DNA of 64,000 nucleotides, taken from Enterobacter genomosp. O (GTDB taxonomy: Bacteria; Pseudomonadota; Gammaproteobacteria; Enterobacterales; Enterobacteriaceae). The notes under the pieces are model-generated. The model worked only from the letters and a program-made list of their open reading frames with translations. It had not been told where the DNA came from and ran no database searches. Position 1 is the stretch's first letter. The number at the start of each line of letters is the position of its first letter. The stretch spans positions 62,001 through 126,000 of the forward strand of contig NZ_LECZ01000021.1 in NCBI RefSeq assembly GCF_001022965.1, in the 5' to 3' direction. Below are positions 37,172 through 45,489 of this stretch, one piece after another. Position numbers and translations under genes: made by a program.

Positions 37172-37745
37172 CGGTCAGGCTGGCGGGCGTTAGCTGGTGG
37201 CGGGTGAGGGTGATATCCGTGCGGTCGCCCTGCTTGTCGTTGAGACGAACAGATTCCAGATACGTTGCACCGCCCAAATCGAGGGTAGCGAAAATCTTGT
37301 CCAGCGGCGTCGTTTTAGGTGTGAGCACCAGCGACCAGCGGCCTTCTCCCAGGTCTTTAAAATCGATGCGGAAGTTGTCTTCCAGCACCTTGCGGTCGGC
37401 CTGGAATAACGCCCGCAGCAGGTGGTTGAACTGGAACATCTGCGGATTATTGTCGGCGGTAATGGTCTGCGGTGGCTGGCCGTTGATCGCCTGAACCATC
37501 CGTTTGTCGTCCAGCAGCAGCGTCATGGGGAACGGGGCTTTTTGATCCCACAGCAGGCCGCTATCGCGGGCGATCAGCATCTCGCCCTGCGAACGCAGCG
37601 GCTGCGGCATATCTTTAATGGTGCGAACCTGCTCGAAGTGCGCGCGCACCACGGGTTGCTCTGTGAACCGCTGCTGTAGTTCATTCAGCGTTACGGCGCT
37701 GACCAGCGGGCTGATCGTCAGAGCCAGCAAAAGCAACCATTTCAT
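37140..37745 (-). CDS. apeL: LolA-like periplasmic carrier (ApeL-type)
   Basis: A 201-residue protein with a cleavable signal peptide (MKWLLLLALTISPLVSA) and a LolA-like body (VRAHFEQVRTI, GLLWDQKAPFP). Likely a periplasmic shuttle for the aryl polyene lipid between ApeM and the outer membrane. Overlaps apeM and apeK (4 bases). Symbol by order and family. Confidence 0.9.
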   Translation of the reverse strand: MKWLLLLALTISPLVSAVTLNELQQRFTEQPVVRAHFEQVRTIKDMPQPLRSQGEMLIARDSGLLWDQKAPFPMTLLLDDKRMVQAINGQPPQTITADNNPQMFQFNHLLRALFQADRKVLEDNFRIDFKDLGEGRWSLVLTPKTTPLDKIFATLDLGGATYLESVRLNDKQGDRTDITLTRHQLTPASLTDEERQRFAAP

Positions 37746-38164
37746 GGCGTCACTCCCATTCGTTCAAACAGTATTGCCGGGCTTACGAAGCACATCTCAC
37801 GGGTGGCTTCATCTACCGCCACCTGGATGGTGTAGCCGGTGGTGGTCCGTTTACCGGTCTGCGCGTCGAAAATTTGATAGGCAATGCGCAGGCGGTTTTC
37901 ATACTCTTCAACGTGCGCGCGGACGCGAATGCGTTGCTCAAACGTCACCGCATCGCGGTATTTCACACGCGTATCGACAACCGGCCAGACGTAGCCCGAG
38001 GCCTTCATCTGGCGATAGCCATAGTCAAACTGATTGAGCAGCGCCTCGCGGGCGATCTCAAAGTAGCGGAAATAGTTGCCGTGCCAGACCACGCCCATCA
38101 TGTCGACGTCGTGGAACGGAACGGTTAACTCAACTTCCGTCGTAAAGCGGGGATCGGTCAGCAC
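37742..38164 (-). CDS. apeK: 4HBT-type thioesterase of the aryl polyene cluster (ApeK-type)
   Basis: A 140-residue hotdog thioesterase; VPFHDVDMMGVVWHGNYFRY carries the 4-hydroxybenzoyl-CoA thioesterase signature with the catalytic Asp (FHDVD). The start is a GTG at 38164 with AAGGAG 7 bases upstream, overlapping the apeJ stop region by context only (3-base gap). It may release or edit ACP-bound intermediates. Symbol by order. Confidence 0.87.
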   Translation of the reverse strand: MLTDPRFTTEVELTVPFHDVDMMGVVWHGNYFRYFEIAREALLNQFDYGYRQMKASGYVWPVVDTRVKYRDAVTFEQRIRVRAHVEEYENRLRIAYQIFDAQTGKRTTTGYTIQVAVDEATREMCFVSPAILFERMGVTP

Positions 38165-38167
38165 CCT

Positions 38168-39859
38168 TTACTCCTTCTCGGCGATCTCGGGCAGCTGCCA
38201 GAAATCGAAAAAATTAAACCAGTCGAGCGGCGACAGCAGGGCGTAATGCTCCAGCCGCTGCGCGTAGCGATCGACGGTCTGCTGCAGCGCCTGCTGGCGT
38301 TCACCGCGCGGCAGGAGCAGCGGGTCGGCAAACGGTTCGCAGTGCAGAGTAAGCTTCCCCTGCTGGCTGAGGGCAAAAATCAGCACCACCGGACAGCGTA
38401 AAATGGAGGCCAGGATAAATGGCCCCTGCGGGAACGGCGCGGGCTGGCCCATAAAATCGCTCCAGATCACGCGCCAGCTGCCGCCGCGCTGTGGCGTGAC
38501 GGCAATACGATCGCCCACAATGGCTACCCACTCTCCGCGATCCAGTTTTTCTTTGATCAGGATAGCGGTCTCCGGGCCGATGTCGGTGACGGGCATCAGG
38601 TGAATGCCCGCCTGCGGAGCCATCTCCTCCATGATCTGCTTAAAGCGCTGGGCGTTATCGCTAAAGACCAGCGCGTTGATAGTTTTCCCCCCTTCACGCT
38701 GGGCCAGCGCCCGGCAGGCTTCCACGTCGCCAAGATGCGAAGCCAGCAGCAGTTTGCCCTGAGGATCGTCCAGCCCCAGCGCCTCGCTGGCGCCCGGCGC
38801 AAACGCCAGATCGCGATGAAGGTGCATCTCCCCGCGCCAGCTGGCCACTTTATTCAGCATGGCCTGGCCAAAACGCTGGAAGTGGAAAAAGCTGTGCAGC
38901 CGGGGCGGCTGAGGGATCTGCCGCTGGGCCATAACCTGCTTAACGCGCCTCAGCCATTGCCGCGACGCCTGACGCGCCGAACGGGCGGTCAGCCAGTAAA
39001 CGGCCGTGACCGGCCACAGCAGGAGGGTGAAGGCCCTGCGCCCAAGCAGCTGCCAGACGCGTAACATCAGGCGCATTCCCCACAGTCCTTTGACCTCCTG
39101 CTGTTGCGCCCAGTGCTGCGGGTGACGGCGCATCAGTAGGGAAGGGATGCGCGGCAGCATCCCCAGGAACAGGCGGGTATGCATCAGCGAGATGCGCACG
39201 TTATCTTTTAGCGCATCGAAGTGGGATAAACCGTCTGGCGGGTAGGTAACGCGGGTGGGCAGAAAATAGCTCGGATTGCCCTGCCAGTAGAGACGGACCA
39301 TCACTTCCGTATCAAAGTCCATCCGCTTGCCGAGCGGCGTCCGTGCGGCAAGCTGCATGACTGGCGCAATCGGGTAGACCCGAAAGCCGCACATGCTGTC
39401 TTTCAGCTCTAGGGACAGGGTTTCAATCCAGACCCAGACGTGCGTTATCCAGCGTCCGTACAGGCGCGCGCGTGGAATGGAGTCATCGTAAACGGGCTGA
39501 CCGGAAATCAGTGCATCAGGGTGACGCTGCGCCAGCGCCAGAAAGCGGGGGATATCTTCAATGGCGTGCTGGCCATCGGCGTCCACCTGGATCGCATGGG
39601 TGAAGCCGCGCCCTGCGCAGGCTTGCAGTCCCGCCATCACCGCCGCGCCTTTCCCGCTGTTTTCTGCCAGCCGCAGCAGCGTGACCTGTGGATGGCGCGC
39701 AGCGAGATCGTCAAGCGTGTGGCGCGTGGGTTCATCGCTGCCGTCGTCCACCACCAGACAGGGTAGATCGAAGGGCGCGAGGCGCGCCAGCACCGAGGCC
39801 ATCATCGCACCGTGGTTGTAGCACGGGATCAGCACGCAGGGACGGAAGGTTACTGACAT
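38168..39859 (-). CDS. apeJ: glycosyltransferase/acyltransferase fusion (ApeJ-type)
   Basis: A 563-residue fusion. The N-terminal GT2 domain (about 5-235) has VVDDGSDEPT and QVDADGQHAIED. After a linker with hydrophobic segments (about 265-295) a C-terminal lysophospholipid acyltransferase of the LpxL/HtrB type (about 310-555) has an H-X4-E motif in ASHLGDVEA. It probably builds the lipid anchor and attaches the polyene. Nearby ape proteins and this fusion are typical of aryl polyene clusters. Overlaps apeI by 10 bases. Confidence 0.9.
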   Translation of the reverse strand: MSVTFRPCVLIPCYNHGAMMASVLARLAPFDLPCLVVDDGSDEPTRHTLDDLAARHPQVTLLRLAENSGKGAAVMAGLQACAGRGFTHAIQVDADGQHAIEDIPRFLALAQRHPDALISGQPVYDDSIPRARLYGRWITHVWVWIETLSLELKDSMCGFRVYPIAPVMQLAARTPLGKRMDFDTEVMVRLYWQGNPSYFLPTRVTYPPDGLSHFDALKDNVRISLMHTRLFLGMLPRIPSLLMRRHPQHWAQQQEVKGLWGMRLMLRVWQLLGRRAFTLLLWPVTAVYWLTARSARQASRQWLRRVKQVMAQRQIPQPPRLHSFFHFQRFGQAMLNKVASWRGEMHLHRDLAFAPGASEALGLDDPQGKLLLASHLGDVEACRALAQREGGKTINALVFSDNAQRFKQIMEEMAPQAGIHLMPVTDIGPETAILIKEKLDRGEWVAIVGDRIAVTPQRGGSWRVIWSDFMGQPAPFPQGPFILASILRCPVVLIFALSQQGKLTLHCEPFADPLLLPRGERQQALQQTVDRYAQRLEHYALLSPLDWFNFFDFWQLPEIAEKE

Positions 39860-40203
39860 AGGCGAATCTTCCCGCTGCTGGCGGTATGGCGCTCGCTGCC
39901 CGCATGGCGCTGGTAGCTGAAGCTCAGCATCTGGCGGGTGGGGAGCCAGTCAAGGATCAGCGTCACCGTGTTGTCCGGCAAAAGCGGGGCAGCAAACTTC
40001 ACATTCTGGATGCTGTGAAAGCGGTAGCCCGGTGCCAGCAGGGTGGTGGCGTAATGCATCACCCAGTCGAGTTGTGCAACGCCCGGAAGCAGCGGCTGGA
40101 CGGCAAAATGCCCCTTAAACCAGAGCAGGTCAGGATCGAGATAAAGGGTTATCTCCAGATGCTCCGGATGGGTCTGGTGGCGTTCAATTTCATGGGGTTT
40201 CAT
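39850..40203 (-). CDS. apeI: aryl polyene 3-hydroxyacyl-ACP dehydratase subunit (ApeI-type)
   Basis: A 117-residue hotdog protein with a FabZ/FabA-type catalytic motif, FKGHFAVQPLLPGVAQLDW (His32). The ATG at 40203 has AGGAG 7 bases upstream; the ORF's earlier ATG lies inside apeH. With ApeP it dehydrates the growing polyene. Overlaps apeH by 14 bases. Symbol by order and family. Confidence 0.88.
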   Translation of the reverse strand: MKPHEIERHQTHPEHLEITLYLDPDLLWFKGHFAVQPLLPGVAQLDWVMHYATTLLAPGYRFHSIQNVKFAAPLLPDNTVTLILDWLPTRQMLSFSYQRHAGSERHTASSGKIRLCQ

Positions 40204-41539
40204 GAAACAACTCCTGTAGCTGAGCATAAACACGCTTGTTCATGCTGTTGACCGGGATTTCATCGACGACCCGCCAGTAGCGGGGCACGGCAACCGGTTC
40301 AAGGCAGGGGCGAAGCGCGCGACGCCAGGCGGATTCCTGCGCATTTTTACCCACGTTATCTCTGTGCAAACGCGCCGCGTCGCTGAGCACCAGCAGCACG
40401 CCAATACTCTGGCGTCCCCCGCGCGTGACCGCCAGCGCGACGGCGTCGCAGATGCCATCCAGCGCCAGCAGCCGCTGCTCAATCTCATCGAGCGAAACGC
40501 GTTTATCTTCAATTTTGACTATCCGATCGCGGCGCCCGACGAGGGTAAACTGCCCGTCCGCCGTGAAATGGAGAATATCATTTAGCACTTCCCCCTCCGG
40601 CTCGTGGATCAGCGGCGACGTCACGCGATCGCCGTGGAACGTCACTCCGGGGAACGGCTGCCAGAGCGTCGTCTCTTCCTGACGGTGACGCCAGCCCATC
40701 ACTCCCGTTTCGGTGCTGCCGTAGATTTCATCCGGCCAGACGTTGAGCCAGCCCTGAAACGCGGTGATATCCCGCCAGGGCAGCACGCCCCCTGCGGAGA
40801 AGAGCAGGGCAACAGGGGGTGGCGTCAGCGTCGTATCCAGCCGCCTGAGGAACGCCGGGCTGCTGATGAAAAGATAGCGTTTGCCGTGGGGCAGGGCCGA
40901 GAGCTGCTCGGCATAGTTGAGCAGGCGGGCATGCACCGGCAGGCCGAGCGCCATGGGTAAGACGACGCGAAACGTCAGGCCATACAGGTGATGGAGCACC
41001 ACGGAAGCCACGACGCTACAGCCCGCCAGCCGCTCGCCAAACCGCTCAGCGAGTAAACAGGCTTCACGATCCAGACTGATAATCGGCTTAATGACCCGCT
41101 GCGGCGAGCCGGTGGAGCCAGAGGTGAAAAGCTCGATAGCGCGCGTATCGTCAATGGCGGGCAGGGGAGAAAAGGCGTTGTCTGTCCGCGGCGTGGAAAC
41201 CACCAGCCGCTGTCGCCCCGAAAAGTCGAGCGTGGTGTCGCTCAGAACGCCGCTGAACATGGCCCGCTGTTCATTGAGCTGCGCAGCCCGGCTGTGGCCG
41301 GGGAGCACGGGCGTTTTACCCGCATGCAGCGTCGCCAGCAGGGCGACGATAAAAAGATAGCCGTTTTCAAAACAGAGCGCCCAGCGCTCGCCCTCCTCCT
41401 GACGCAGCATGTCGACCAGCCGCGTCACATCGTGGCGCAGGTCGCCGAGCGTCCAGACTCGTTCGTCGAGCCAGGCGATCGGCGCGTCATCAGGACGCGG
41501 GGCATTTAGCCACTGGCTAAGAGGAAGGGGTTTACGCAT
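40190..41539 (-). CDS. apeH: acyl-AMP ligase priming the aryl polyene starter (ApeH-type)
   Basis: ANL-superfamily adenylating enzyme of 449 residues with the ATP motif LFTSGSTGSPQRVIK, YGSTETGVMGWR and the hinge segment VGRRDRIVKIEDKRVS. In the E. coli system ApeH activates 4-hydroxybenzoate for loading on a carrier protein; the same is inferred here, since no ammonia-lyase gene is present. Overlaps apeG by 8 bases. Confidence 0.9.
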   Translation of the reverse strand: MRKPLPLSQWLNAPRPDDAPIAWLDERVWTLGDLRHDVTRLVDMLRQEEGERWALCFENGYLFIVALLATLHAGKTPVLPGHSRAAQLNEQRAMFSGVLSDTTLDFSGRQRLVVSTPRTDNAFSPLPAIDDTRAIELFTSGSTGSPQRVIKPIISLDREACLLAERFGERLAGCSVVASVVLHHLYGLTFRVVLPMALGLPVHARLLNYAEQLSALPHGKRYLFISSPAFLRRLDTTLTPPPVALLFSAGGVLPWRDITAFQGWLNVWPDEIYGSTETGVMGWRHRQEETTLWQPFPGVTFHGDRVTSPLIHEPEGEVLNDILHFTADGQFTLVGRRDRIVKIEDKRVSLDEIEQRLLALDGICDAVALAVTRGGRQSIGVLLVLSDAARLHRDNVGKNAQESAWRRALRPCLEPVAVPRYWRVVDEIPVNSMNKRVYAQLQELFHETP

Positions 41540-42107
41540 CGTTCTCTCTTTTCATCACCCGCTGGCGCACCAGCCACTCGGAGGCCATCAGCGTTCCCAT
41601 CAGGATGTAGGCAATGACCCCGTTCCACAGCGTCCACAGGCGCATGTCGGCGTACAGCACGGTAAACAGCGCGATTGCCCCGTTGCCGATAAAAAAGCCG
41701 CACCAGACTTGAGTGACCTTGCGCGTGTAGCGAACCCCTGCCGGCGACAGATGGGGTTCACGTATCCGCGCCAGCCGTTCTACCATCGGCATGGTTGTCC
41801 ATAGTGACCCCCCAAACACCAACAGCATTACCAGATTGACGACCACCGGATAAAACAGTACCCACTGGTGAGCGTGCAGAAGCGCGCTCGCCATGCACAG
41901 CACCACCCCGGCCAGGGTCACGCTCAGGAACACGTAGCGCAGGGGACCGCGATGCCGGCGCGCCTGATATAAACGCAGCAATAACAGCAGCACCATGACG
42001 GGCAATATCCACTGCAAACGGTGGCTTGCAAGGCCATAGCCAATCAAAAACGGCCATGCCAGCAGCATCAGGCCCGTCAGTATCGGGATGAGCGGTAGGG
42101 AAGGCAC
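41532..42107 (-). CDS. apeG: membrane protein of the aryl polyene cluster (ApeG-type)
   Basis: About 191 residues with five or six hydrophobic segments (COG4648-like), role unknown. The longer ORF reads through apeF in another frame and is not real; the start is taken as the GTG at 42107, 1 base after the apeF stop. The next ATG (12 residues in) is possible. Conserved position between the carrier proteins and the ligase. Confidence 0.8.
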   Translation of the reverse strand: MPSLPLIPILTGLMLLAWPFLIGYGLASHRLQWILPVMVLLLLLRLYQARRHRGPLRYVFLSVTLAGVVLCMASALLHAHQWVLFYPVVVNLVMLLVFGGSLWTTMPMVERLARIREPHLSPAGVRYTRKVTQVWCGFFIGNGAIALFTVLYADMRLWTLWNGVIAYILMGTLMASEWLVRQRVMKRENDA

Positions 42108-42108
42108 G

Positions 42109-42360
42109 TCAGGCTTCGCGCTGGAGTTGTTCCACAACGTCCACGATGTCCTGAACGGTACGCACCGCTTTGAAGGTTTCAGGTTTAATTTTATGACCCG
42201 TTTTCTTCTGCAGGTTAACCACCATGTCCACGGCATCAATGCTGTCGAGATCCAGATCTTCGTAAAGACGGGCTTGTGGCGTGATGTCCTCAGGGTTGAG
42301 TTCAAACAGCTTAATAAGAAGCGCAGAGACTTCCTGATAAATCGTTTCTTGTTCTGTCAT
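42109..42360 (-). CDS. apeF: acyl carrier protein (ApeF-type)
   Basis: An 83-residue carrier protein with the phosphopantetheine site DLDSIDAVD (Ser near residue 40). It lies 12 bases after apeE. Probably primed by AcpT. Two ACPs are typical of aryl polyene clusters; in the E. coli work one serves elongation and the other starter handling. Confidence 0.93.
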   Translation of the reverse strand: MTEQETIYQEVSALLIKLFELNPEDITPQARLYEDLDLDSIDAVDMVVNLQKKTGHKIKPETFKAVRTVQDIVDVVEQLQREA

Positions 42361-42372
42361 AGCGGGTCATTC

Positions 42373-42630
42373 TCAGGCGCGTTGTTGATGGATAAAAGCA
42401 GCGAGCGTGGCAACGGAATAGAAGTGCTGACGCATCTCGTCACTTTCGGCAGAAAGCACTACGCCGTACTGATTTTTCACGGCCAGCCCCAGCTCCAGGG
42501 CATCAATAGAGTCCAGACCCAGCCCGTCGCCAAACAGCGGAGCGTCGGTATCGATATCCTCTGGGGTAAGTTCTTCCAGATTCAGCGTAGAGATAATGAG
42601 ATTCTTAACTTCAAGGTAGAGCGCTTGCAT
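42373..42630 (-). CDS. apeE: acyl carrier protein (ApeE-type)
   Basis: An 85-residue carrier protein with the modification motif GLDSIDALE (Ser near residue 41). It overlaps the apeD end by 20 bases. Substrate for AcpT and partner of the ape ketosynthases; which of the two ACPs carries the elongating chain is not shown by sequence. Confidence 0.93.
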   Translation of the reverse strand: MQALYLEVKNLIISTLNLEELTPEDIDTDAPLFGDGLGLDSIDALELGLAVKNQYGVVLSAESDEMRQHFYSVATLAAFIHQQRA

Positions 42631-43426
42631 CTTTCATTCCTGACAAAGATTGAAGACCGGATGTTAATTGCTGCTGCATATGCCGGTTTAACTGCCTTGC
42701 CGCCAGCGCAGGTTCATGCTGGCTTGCATCGTAAAAATCATGAATGTTGATGCGTTCACGAACATCCACGGTAAAAACAGGTTTTTTGGGCGGCACATTG
42801 TACCAGCGACTCTGTTTATCCAGCATGCGTTCGCTGCAGTGGATCACCACCACGCGCAGGGATCGGTTGCAACGAACGGCGATATTCGCCGCTCCCCGCT
42901 GCAGGGTAATGGCTTCGCCCACGCGGGTGCGGGTGCCTTCCGGAAAGATAAGCAGAGTCTCCCCTTGCGCCAGGCGCTGCTGGCTGGCACGAAGCAGCGT
43001 TTCTGCTTCGCTGTTGATCAGGTAGTCGGCTGCGCGAATCACGCCGCTGACAAAGGGGTTACGCAGCAGCGCGCTTTTCACCAGACAGTCGGTTTCGTTC
43101 ATGACCGACGCGAGGATCACATAGTCCAGCAGCGAAGGGTGGTTCGCGATCACCAGGCAGCCGCGCTCGGCGCGCAGAACGTCCAGGTTGGTAAAGCGGT
43201 AATCCAGTACGCCAGTCCCGCGAACGACCGCCAGGAACAGCCGAAAGCTGGCGGAAATGCTGCGTCGCGCCAGCCGGCGGCGCTTCGCGCGATCGCGCTG
43301 GAAAACCAGCAGCAGGTTAAACCAGACCAGCGACAGCAGCAGCCCGCCGAGGCCAAACAGCGCGAAGCAGAATCCGGTCATCAGCATGCGCCATAACCGA
43401 TCGAGACGGGACAGGAACCGGCTCAT
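42611..43426 (-). CDS. apeD: 1-acyl-glycerol-3-phosphate-type acyltransferase (ApeD-type)
   Basis: A 271-residue PlsC-like acyltransferase. The N-terminal membrane segment is at about 15-42; the catalytic motif is ANHPSLLDY (HX4D), followed by FPEGTRTR. The ATG at 43426 overlaps the apeC stop (TAATG). Likely builds the lipid part of the pigment. Symbol by order and family. Confidence 0.88.
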   Translation of the reverse strand: MSRFLSRLDRLWRMLMTGFCFALFGLGGLLLSLVWFNLLLVFQRDRAKRRRLARRSISASFRLFLAVVRGTGVLDYRFTNLDVLRAERGCLVIANHPSLLDYVILASVMNETDCLVKSALLRNPFVSGVIRAADYLINSEAETLLRASQQRLAQGETLLIFPEGTRTRVGEAITLQRGAANIAVRCNRSLRVVVIHCSERMLDKQSRWYNVPPKKPVFTVDVRERINIHDFYDASQHEPALAARQLNRHMQQQLTSGLQSLSGMKDASALP

Positions 43427-44145
43427 TAGCGCGTCCACTGCCACTGCATACGTTCGCCCGCAAGGGCAAATCGCTGCGCGTCGCTCAGATAATGTCGCAG
43501 GAACTGAAGGCTTTGCGGCAGCGCCGGCTCTTCACCTGCGCTTGCGGGCCGGGTTTCACAGCAGAGCGTGTCTCCGGCTTCAATCACCAGCGCAAGGGCG
43601 TAAGGCCAGACGGGCATCTGCGGCGGGAGTGCGGTTTGATAAAACTCGGGCAGTACGCCGTCAAAATCTACCAGCAAAATGCGGGCGTAGCCCGCGTGGA
43701 GCAAACTCAACACTTCGCACAAACTTTGCTGGAAAGTGTCCATACCGGCGGAGACCGAGGATGAGACAATCGGCTGACCCGCGGTAATCGTGAGGTTGCC
43801 GACCGCGGCATTGTGGACGGACATCGCAAAATCGGTGGGGGAGACGGGCTGCTCCGTCGCCAGCGCGTGCAGAATACGATAGTTGCGTTCAAGTTCGCCA
43901 TGGCGACTGCTGTAGACCACGGCATCAATACGATGTTTGCGAAGCATCGCAAGGCCGATATCGACCGCCAGCTTGCTGCCAGAATTGAGGCGGCGGGCGG
44001 TCATCATCGGCAGTTCGGTCGGTTTCGCAAGCGGCGCGGCGGGATCGATGGCTTCGGACTGGCGCGACCATGCCTGCCATGCGTCGGCATCGCTGAGTCC
44101 TGGCGCTCTTGCCTGCCAGTCGATAATAGAGAGTGTGAATTTCAT
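43426..44145 (-). CDS. apeC: truncated ketosynthase-like chain-length factor (ApeC-type)
   Basis: First gene of the operon. A 239-residue protein resembling only the N-terminal part of ketosynthases. The normal catalytic cysteine context is not found (FAMSVHNAAVGNLTI occupies the equivalent region), as expected of the inactive partner that pairs with ApeO. Length is normal for this family, so it is not a broken gene. Promoter region lies upstream to yhhT. Confidence 0.85.
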   Translation of the reverse strand: MKFTLSIIDWQARAPGLSDADAWQAWSRQSEAIDPAAPLAKPTELPMMTARRLNSGSKLAVDIGLAMLRKHRIDAVVYSSRHGELERNYRILHALATEQPVSPTDFAMSVHNAAVGNLTITAGQPIVSSSVSAGMDTFQQSLCEVLSLLHAGYARILLVDFDGVLPEFYQTALPPQMPVWPYALALVIEAGDTLCCETRPASAGEEPALPQSLQFLRHYLSDAQRFALAGERMQWQWTR

Positions 44146-44185
44146 CTAAGCGCGTCCGCGATAAACCTGTTTCTGTAATGTTTTC

Positions 44186-44240
44186 TTCGCAAGCGCGATG
44201 TTTCAGCGTACATCGTACAGTGTTGTCGCAGGCTTGCGAA
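44186..44240. promoter_or_regulatory. inverted repeat in the ape promoter region
   Basis: TTCGCAAGC (44186-44194) and GCTTGCGAA (44232-44240) form a perfect 9-base inverted pair 37 bases apart, 41-95 bases before the apeC start. It could be a regulator site or an RNA stem; I cannot tell which. Confidence 0.4.
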
Positions 44241-44295
44241 TAACGTTTCTCCTAAAAATTTCCCGTAGAGTAATGTTCCGTTCTACCCCAGACGC

Positions 44296-45345
44296 TTAAC
44301 CCGGAAGCCGGCTTTTAGGTCTGCCAGGCCCCAGCAGAATGGCCAGCTTGCTGCCGCCTTTGGTGGTCTCCATCCAGATCTTACACACGCTTGTCAGAGG
44401 GACCGAGAGCAGCATGCCGACCGGGCCCAGCAGCCATCCCCAAACCAGTAAGGATAAAAATACCACCAGCGTCGACATGCCGAGCCGGTGCCCCATCATG
44501 CGCGGCTCAAGAATATTGCCCAGCACCATGTGCACCACGAGGAACAGCGCGCCGACTAGCATGCATTCGTAGAAACCGTTAAACAGAAACGCCTGAATCA
44601 TCGGCGGTACGGCAGAGAGCACCGCGCCAATATTCGGCACGTAGTTCAGCAGAAAGGCCAGTACGCCCCACATCAGCGCGAACTGCACGTCCATCAGCAT
44701 CAGCCCCAGCCAGACAATGACCCCGGTCCATACGCTCAGGAGCGTTTTCAGCGCCAGATATTTGGAGACGCCCTTTAGCGCCCGGTGCAAGCCGGCAATG
44801 TGAATCTGAGGATTATTCAGCGCAAAGCGCAGCTTGTAGGGAACGTGGCGCACTTCGAACAGCATAAACACCACCGTCATGACCAGCAGCAGAATGCTGG
44901 CCATCGCGCCGGAAAGCCCTGTCATCAAGGTAGTGGCGTAGGTCATGACTTTCTCTGAATCCATCCGGCGCAGCATCCGTTCGGGTGAGATATGCAGATT
45001 AAGGAAAGGTACCATCTCCTGCAGCGCCACGATCTTCCGCGTCAGCTCTTTGTTGTACTGCGGCAGCATCGTTGAGAACTCGCTCAGCGAGGCCGCCAGT
45101 ACGCCGAAAAGCGCCGTCAGGGCAATCAGCATGACGATAACTACGATGGTGATCGCCACCGGTCGGCTGACGCCCCGGCGTAAAAACCAGGTAACCAGCG
45201 GATTAAGCACAATGGCAAAAAAGAGCGCCAGCAGGAGCTGAACAATAATGTCGGCGGCAGAATGGATACCCGCAAGGATAACCACCAGACAGGCGAGTTT
45301 TAATAAGATGTGGAGTCCTGCTTTGTCGGACGGATTAGGAGTCAT
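44296..45345 (-). CDS. yhhT: AI-2E family transporter YhhT
   Basis: Inner-membrane protein of 349 residues, the E. coli length, with about eight hydrophobic segments and the PF01594 pattern (VVHMVLGNILEPRMMG, LLVWGWLLGPVGM). Family members export AI-2 or act as ion antiporters; YhhT's substrate is not known. It is divergent from yhhS as in E. coli; the ape operon follows where acpT would directly follow in E. coli. Confidence 0.95.
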   Translation of the reverse strand: MTPNPSDKAGLHILLKLACLVVILAGIHSAADIIVQLLLALFFAIVLNPLVTWFLRRGVSRPVAITIVVIVMLIALTALFGVLAASLSEFSTMLPQYNKELTRKIVALQEMVPFLNLHISPERMLRRMDSEKVMTYATTLMTGLSGAMASILLLVMTVVFMLFEVRHVPYKLRFALNNPQIHIAGLHRALKGVSKYLALKTLLSVWTGVIVWLGLMLMDVQFALMWGVLAFLLNYVPNIGAVLSAVPPMIQAFLFNGFYECMLVGALFLVVHMVLGNILEPRMMGHRLGMSTLVVFLSLLVWGWLLGPVGMLLSVPLTSVCKIWMETTKGGSKLAILLGPGRPKSRLPG

Positions 45346-45489
45346 GCGCGTTCCTTAGTGTGATGACCCGGTAAGTGTAGTGCCCGGGCTTCGCTTCGTC
45401 TGGATCCGTTAATCTGAAAGTCGGTGCTGATTTTCTTATTGTGGCGTGGTAATAGTGAAACACTGTTGCAAAAAATCAGGTAGAACCCC

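Noticed and set aside
42108..42305. N-terminal extension of apeG through apeF
   Set aside because: The extension is the apeF gene read in another frame; the hydrophobic protein begins after the apeF stop.
43426..44145. apeC as a broken ketosynthase pseudogene
   Set aside because: Short, cysteine-less ketosynthase-like proteins are the normal form at this position of aryl polyene clusters.
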